Positions 60,240 through 64,000 of a DNA stretch of 64,000 nucleotides are shown here, in pieces; the stretch's first letter is position 1, and each line of letters starts with the position of its first letter. Below the pieces are notes generated by a model. That model worked only from the letters and a program-made list of their open reading frames with translations, was not told where the DNA came from and ran no database searches. Origin of the DNA: Nageia nagi. Taxonomy: Eukaryota; Pinophyta. The DNA lies in the NCBI GenBank assembly GCA_050084985.1, contig JBITNC010000002.1:21328001-21392000 (forward strand), read 5' to 3'. The translations under genes were made by a program, and so were the position numbers.

Positions 60240-60600
60240 ACATCATGCATATTGTGAAATAAATATCGATACTTGTGTATTGTTTCATATATTGCATACA
60301 TATCTATCAAGGCATTCATAACCATAATATTCAAGGCAAACCATTTTCAACTACTCTTTAATGGATGTCCATACCTTCTTCTAGAGCTCATATTTTACAT
60401 ACATGTTTATGGAACTTGAGTATTGTTTCACATTTTTCATACATGTCTATCCAAACATTCAAAACCATAATATTTAATTTACAAAGCATCGAGTAGACAT
60501 ATCCACACACCCAATTTAGGGTTTATGTTATTTTAGCACCCAATCTCAATCAAAGTGAGCCAAATTATGATGTTGTCCATGGGAAACCAAAAGATGGCCC
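60240..60600 (-). pseudogene. PPR fragment, minus strand, copy 4
   Basis: Homologous to 44370-44670 and 50240-50550 (LNIMVMNALIDMYAIYETIH, ...MDIH...). It is followed in minus sense by 'gcccaatgaaattaac' and then the AT microsatellite, as in the other copies. Confidence 0.65.
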
Positions 60601-60620
60601 AATGAAATTAACTAGTCATC

Positions 60621-60623
<3 letters not shown>

Positions 60624-60690
<67 letters not shown>
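60624..60690. repeat. (AT)n microsatellite
   Basis: About 33 uninterrupted AT units. Confidence 0.95.
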
Positions 60691-60693
<3 letters not shown>

Positions 60694-60699
60694 AATGAT

Positions 60700-61060
60700 G
60701 AATGATAAAGGAATGCTCATAATCAAGTGTACCACATGATATAAAATTATCAAAATGCACCAATATATGATATCAAATGATGTAATTGTACCATATTGGT
60801 ATGAAATTATGCTATTGTACCATATGATATGAAATTATTCAAATATGATCTATAGTATTACTACCAAAACATTCAATTCACAAGCACCAAGTAGACACAT
60901 CCATACATCTAAGGAGTACTTTTTTAAAAATTGAAATGGAACATAAAATTGATAAACATGTATGTAAAATGTCAAAGATACATGATTCAAATATAGTTTC
61001 ATTGAAATGTACAAGATATATGATGCAGACATAGTTTCATATTATATGTCATAATTTATT
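60700..61060 (-). pseudogene. PPR-derived repeat, copy 4 distal part
   Basis: catatgatatgaaat words (60705-60840), then an E-motif-like remnant LDVWMCLLGACELNVLV on the minus strand at about 60855-60910. Confidence 0.5.
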
Positions 61061-64000
61061 TGTATAAAGGTTCTGATACAGACCATGAAATAAAGGAATC
61101 CATAACATGTTTCATTATTTTCATCTCATCATTTTGTATATATAACAAGATATCCACTTGGGAACCACATATTTTTTATATATTTGGCTAAGCATTCAGG
61201 CTAGACAAAGAAGGAGCCCATAGCATGTTCCATTATTTTTAGGAACTTGAAATGTTCTCATCATTTTTATTTTTTCAAGCTAAGGGATTAGAGGAGAGAT
61301 GTTTATTTAGATCATTCTATATCATACATATAGTGCACTTGATATTTGGTGTATTAGTGAGACCAGAGAGGTGAGGCTAGAATAGATGAGGGGAGATGTG
61401 GTAATATCAAAGGAGACAAGGTGAGATGAGAAGACACATGGTATAAAGTATTTTTCTTTATCTTATATGCCTATGTATATAGGGGAAAATAATTTCATGT
61501 CATATGGTAGAGTTACAATTACCTCATTATGTTGCAAACTCTACAATTTTAATCTATAGTTTAAGCATCTAGGTTGGTTGTATGGTAACATTATGAATAA
61601 TGTTGAAGCATAATGATGATATATCTTTTGAGAGCTTGTAAATGTAACTATCCTTGAATTTTCCAATTCATAATATTTTGTACAAGTTATCCAGGAGAAA
61701 ATACATCCAACCTTTATATCTTGTTATGCTTATTATAGAGGTAAGAAACATAGCATATCAAATAGGATAATGTATATAGAATTGTTAATAGATAGCATCA
61801 ATTAACAATTATGTTTGTATCATTATAAAACTTATCATAGTGGTTTTTTGAAAATTAAATGCATATATTCATGTCATTGTTGTTTATTATTTGCAAGTGC
61901 AAAGAGAGAATCAAGTATGTCATTTTTCATAACTCAAAATGCCTAGTAACTTTCCAAGTACTCAATGAATCATTATACATCATTATTATCTCATATTCAA
62001 GGATTGGCATAAACATAAAATATAACCTAAATTATTTTAATGAAGCATAGAAACATAAGCATAAAATATATTTATATTTATATATTGACTATTATAGCAT
62101 AAAACTATCTATACTTGTTCTTGTTTTTGTATCATTTACAAAAAAGATATCTAAAAGTATAAACTTATTCTCATTTTTTTGGATCATTTACAAAAAGATA
62201 TCCAATACATAAAATCCAATAATTCTCTTATCTTTTTAATTTCAACAAAGCCATAAGTTGATGTTAACTATCAAGTAACATTATACTAGTTATTGATGCA
62301 AAATGACTATGAGATCCCATCTTAGATGTTCTTCAAAGATCAGGGGAAAAATAGAGACTACCATATTTATCCTATTATTTTTATTCAAAAATTATTAGCA
62401 AGAAACACCACATGAGGTTACTGTAAGAAAAAAGGATAAAAACTAATTATGAGATAACATCCTAGTAAGCCCATTATCTTAAATTCTCTATCATGATAAC
62501 ATGCATATTGTTCTTGTCCATAAATTTTGAATTACATTACTTCAACCATATAATGGGAGAAATTCATGATGCCAAAAATATAATAAAAATGTTTACATGA
62601 GGTTAGCCATGCATAGATATACACACGTTAGATTTCAAAACTTAAATTAGCATCTTTAAAGTTACTCTAGGACTCTCAAAATTTAAAGAAATTCATTTCC
62701 ACAAAGTGATTCCAAATAAATTATACCATGAACCATTTACTCACCAGGTCTAACCCTAGAATTATAATTGATATAATAGTATATTGCTCACCATTTCCTA
62801 TGATAATTTGGCTTACAATCATAAAGAAAAGGGGAAAATAAGATAAGATCAAGCTCAAGAAAGGATTATACCCATTTTAAGGTGATTAATCAGTAAACCC
62901 TCTTTCAAAGAGGTAGAATCTAGCCATTATTACTAACAATGTTATTAGCATAAACCAAGAAATAACAAAATCCCAAACTTTTATAACATACCCACCCTAC
63001 ATTCAAGTTTCAAACAAGAAATTAAGGTATAGAAAGGTTGGACTTACCACTTTATAGGTGAAAAAGAGGTGAACTAAGTACTCATCAAAATGAAAGGCAA
63101 ACTCATTATAGAAGTGATGATGTGCCACTTTACCATGCTCCTAAAGCAATGACACCTCCTAGCTCCAACTTTGATAGTTCTCTTTCATTGTAAAGAAACC
63201 CTATTTATATTCCCTATCAATATGTTCCTTTTAAAGGATAAATGCATCATATAATTGATGCCCATTAGCTAAAACTTCATAATTTTGATATAGGATTCTC
63301 AAATGGACATGGTAAACACAATGAAGAATTGGTATAGATGGCAGCCTTAAATATTTGGAAGCACCTATAGCCATCATTAAACCTCATGCTATAAGATTAA
63401 AATACCATTCAAATCAATAATGTTAGAATGTGCTAAGGTACCTCAATGCCCTTTGTCATCCTACCCTCTCCTATCTTGTATTGCCAATGTAAGAAATTCC
63501 CCTCTCTCCAATCCCTCCCCCTCATCTCTCATTTGGTCACTTCTCTCCTCTCACATCTCGATGATAAACCAAATACCCTCTCTCATCCAACCTTTATACT
63601 CAAAAAAAATGAAATGAACCTCAAGTGCCCATGTGTGCCTTTTTTTATTTTTTCTTATTTTCACTAAGGGGCGATGAAGAAATATTATTGGGGGTGGATA
63701 AAAATTGTCCCAACAAAACCACCATTTAATCAAAAATAGAGGTGGTTAAAAATTATCGTAACAAAATTGGCTTAAAATGCATGTCCCCAAATCCCTTTTT
63801 CGGTCTAGTGTTAGATATTGTTGATGCATGAGAAGGAAGTTTATTATATTTATTTGATAGAATATTTTCATAAGCTTATGGGATTAAGAGGAAATATTGA
63901 GAACATTATTCTACTCTTTATTTTCAGTTGATGTAATATTTTCTTGATAAATAATTGATCAAAATGTGGTCAAAATGGACTACTTCCACATTGGAAGGAA
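61061..64000. other. AT-rich DNA, no gene found
   Basis: No retrotransposon domain, PPR motif, RNA gene or tandem array is visible. A 21-bp block 'catarcatgttycattatttt' occurs at about 61102 and 61219. 61360-61440 is purine-rich. 63420-63620 is pyrimidine-rich on the plus strand; its short open frames look accidental. Confidence 0.5.

Noticed and set aside
63420-63733. Three overlapping short open frames on both strands
   Set aside because: Pyrimidine-rich sequence with no protein-like pattern in any frame.

Overview
This is about 64 kb of AT-rich nuclear DNA (roughly 30% GC by eye) from a land plant. It has no intact gene: every coding signal is a broken retrotransposon protein or a fragment of a PLS-class pentatricopeptide repeat (PPR) gene. 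Stacked, mutated long terminal repeat (LTR) retrotransposons, many Tork-like and Tat-like pieces, and copious PPR debris suggest a gymnosperm, perhaps a conifer. That placement is an inference; nothing here names the species.

Layout. (1) A plus-strand Ty3/gypsy element ("gypsy A") leaves an integrase remnant at 190-1215. Its C-terminus continues at 21250-21480. (2) It is split by a minus-strand Tat-lineage Ty3/gypsy element of about 20 kb (1233-21243). This has 1.16-kb LTRs, a polypurine tract (PPT), a primer binding site (PBS), gag, reverse transcriptase (RT), RNase H, a second RNase H and integrase. Between pol and the 3' LTR lies an antisense extra ORF (4600-8149). A 2.09-kb insertion (13412-15501, GAACC target duplication) interrupts RT. 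A second LTR of the same broad family lies inside the extra ORF at about 5750-6935, and its sequence looks like a base-by-base blend of two sources. (3) Beside it is the most unusual object: a 20.6-kb minus-strand element (22375-42970) bounded by a perfect TTAAA target duplication. Its LTRs are about 4.65 kb each once nested insertions are removed. Both LTRs carry antisense PPR gene fragments, including a 93-bp tandem array of 31-codon motifs. The interior has no recognisable pol and only decayed, partly coiled-coil reading frames. One LTR carries a GC-richer solo LTR with an array of TGACGTCA and TCCGGA palindromes (22543-23959). The other carries a nearly complete Tork/Tnt1-like copia element (35067-40231, CTATG target duplication).

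(4) From 43 to 61 kb the window is a mosaic of PPR-derived repeats mostly on the minus strand, a third partial copy of the giant LTR (about 47750-49514), microsatellites, and a second, older copia element (51642-59746). That copia sits inside a PPR E-motif repeat. (5) 61-64 kb is featureless AT-rich DNA.

Nothing here works as a pathway. The biology is the history: nested insertion, loss of coding capacity largely through C-to-T changes at CAG (TAG stops dominate), and spread of PPR fragments by a non-autonomous LTR element.
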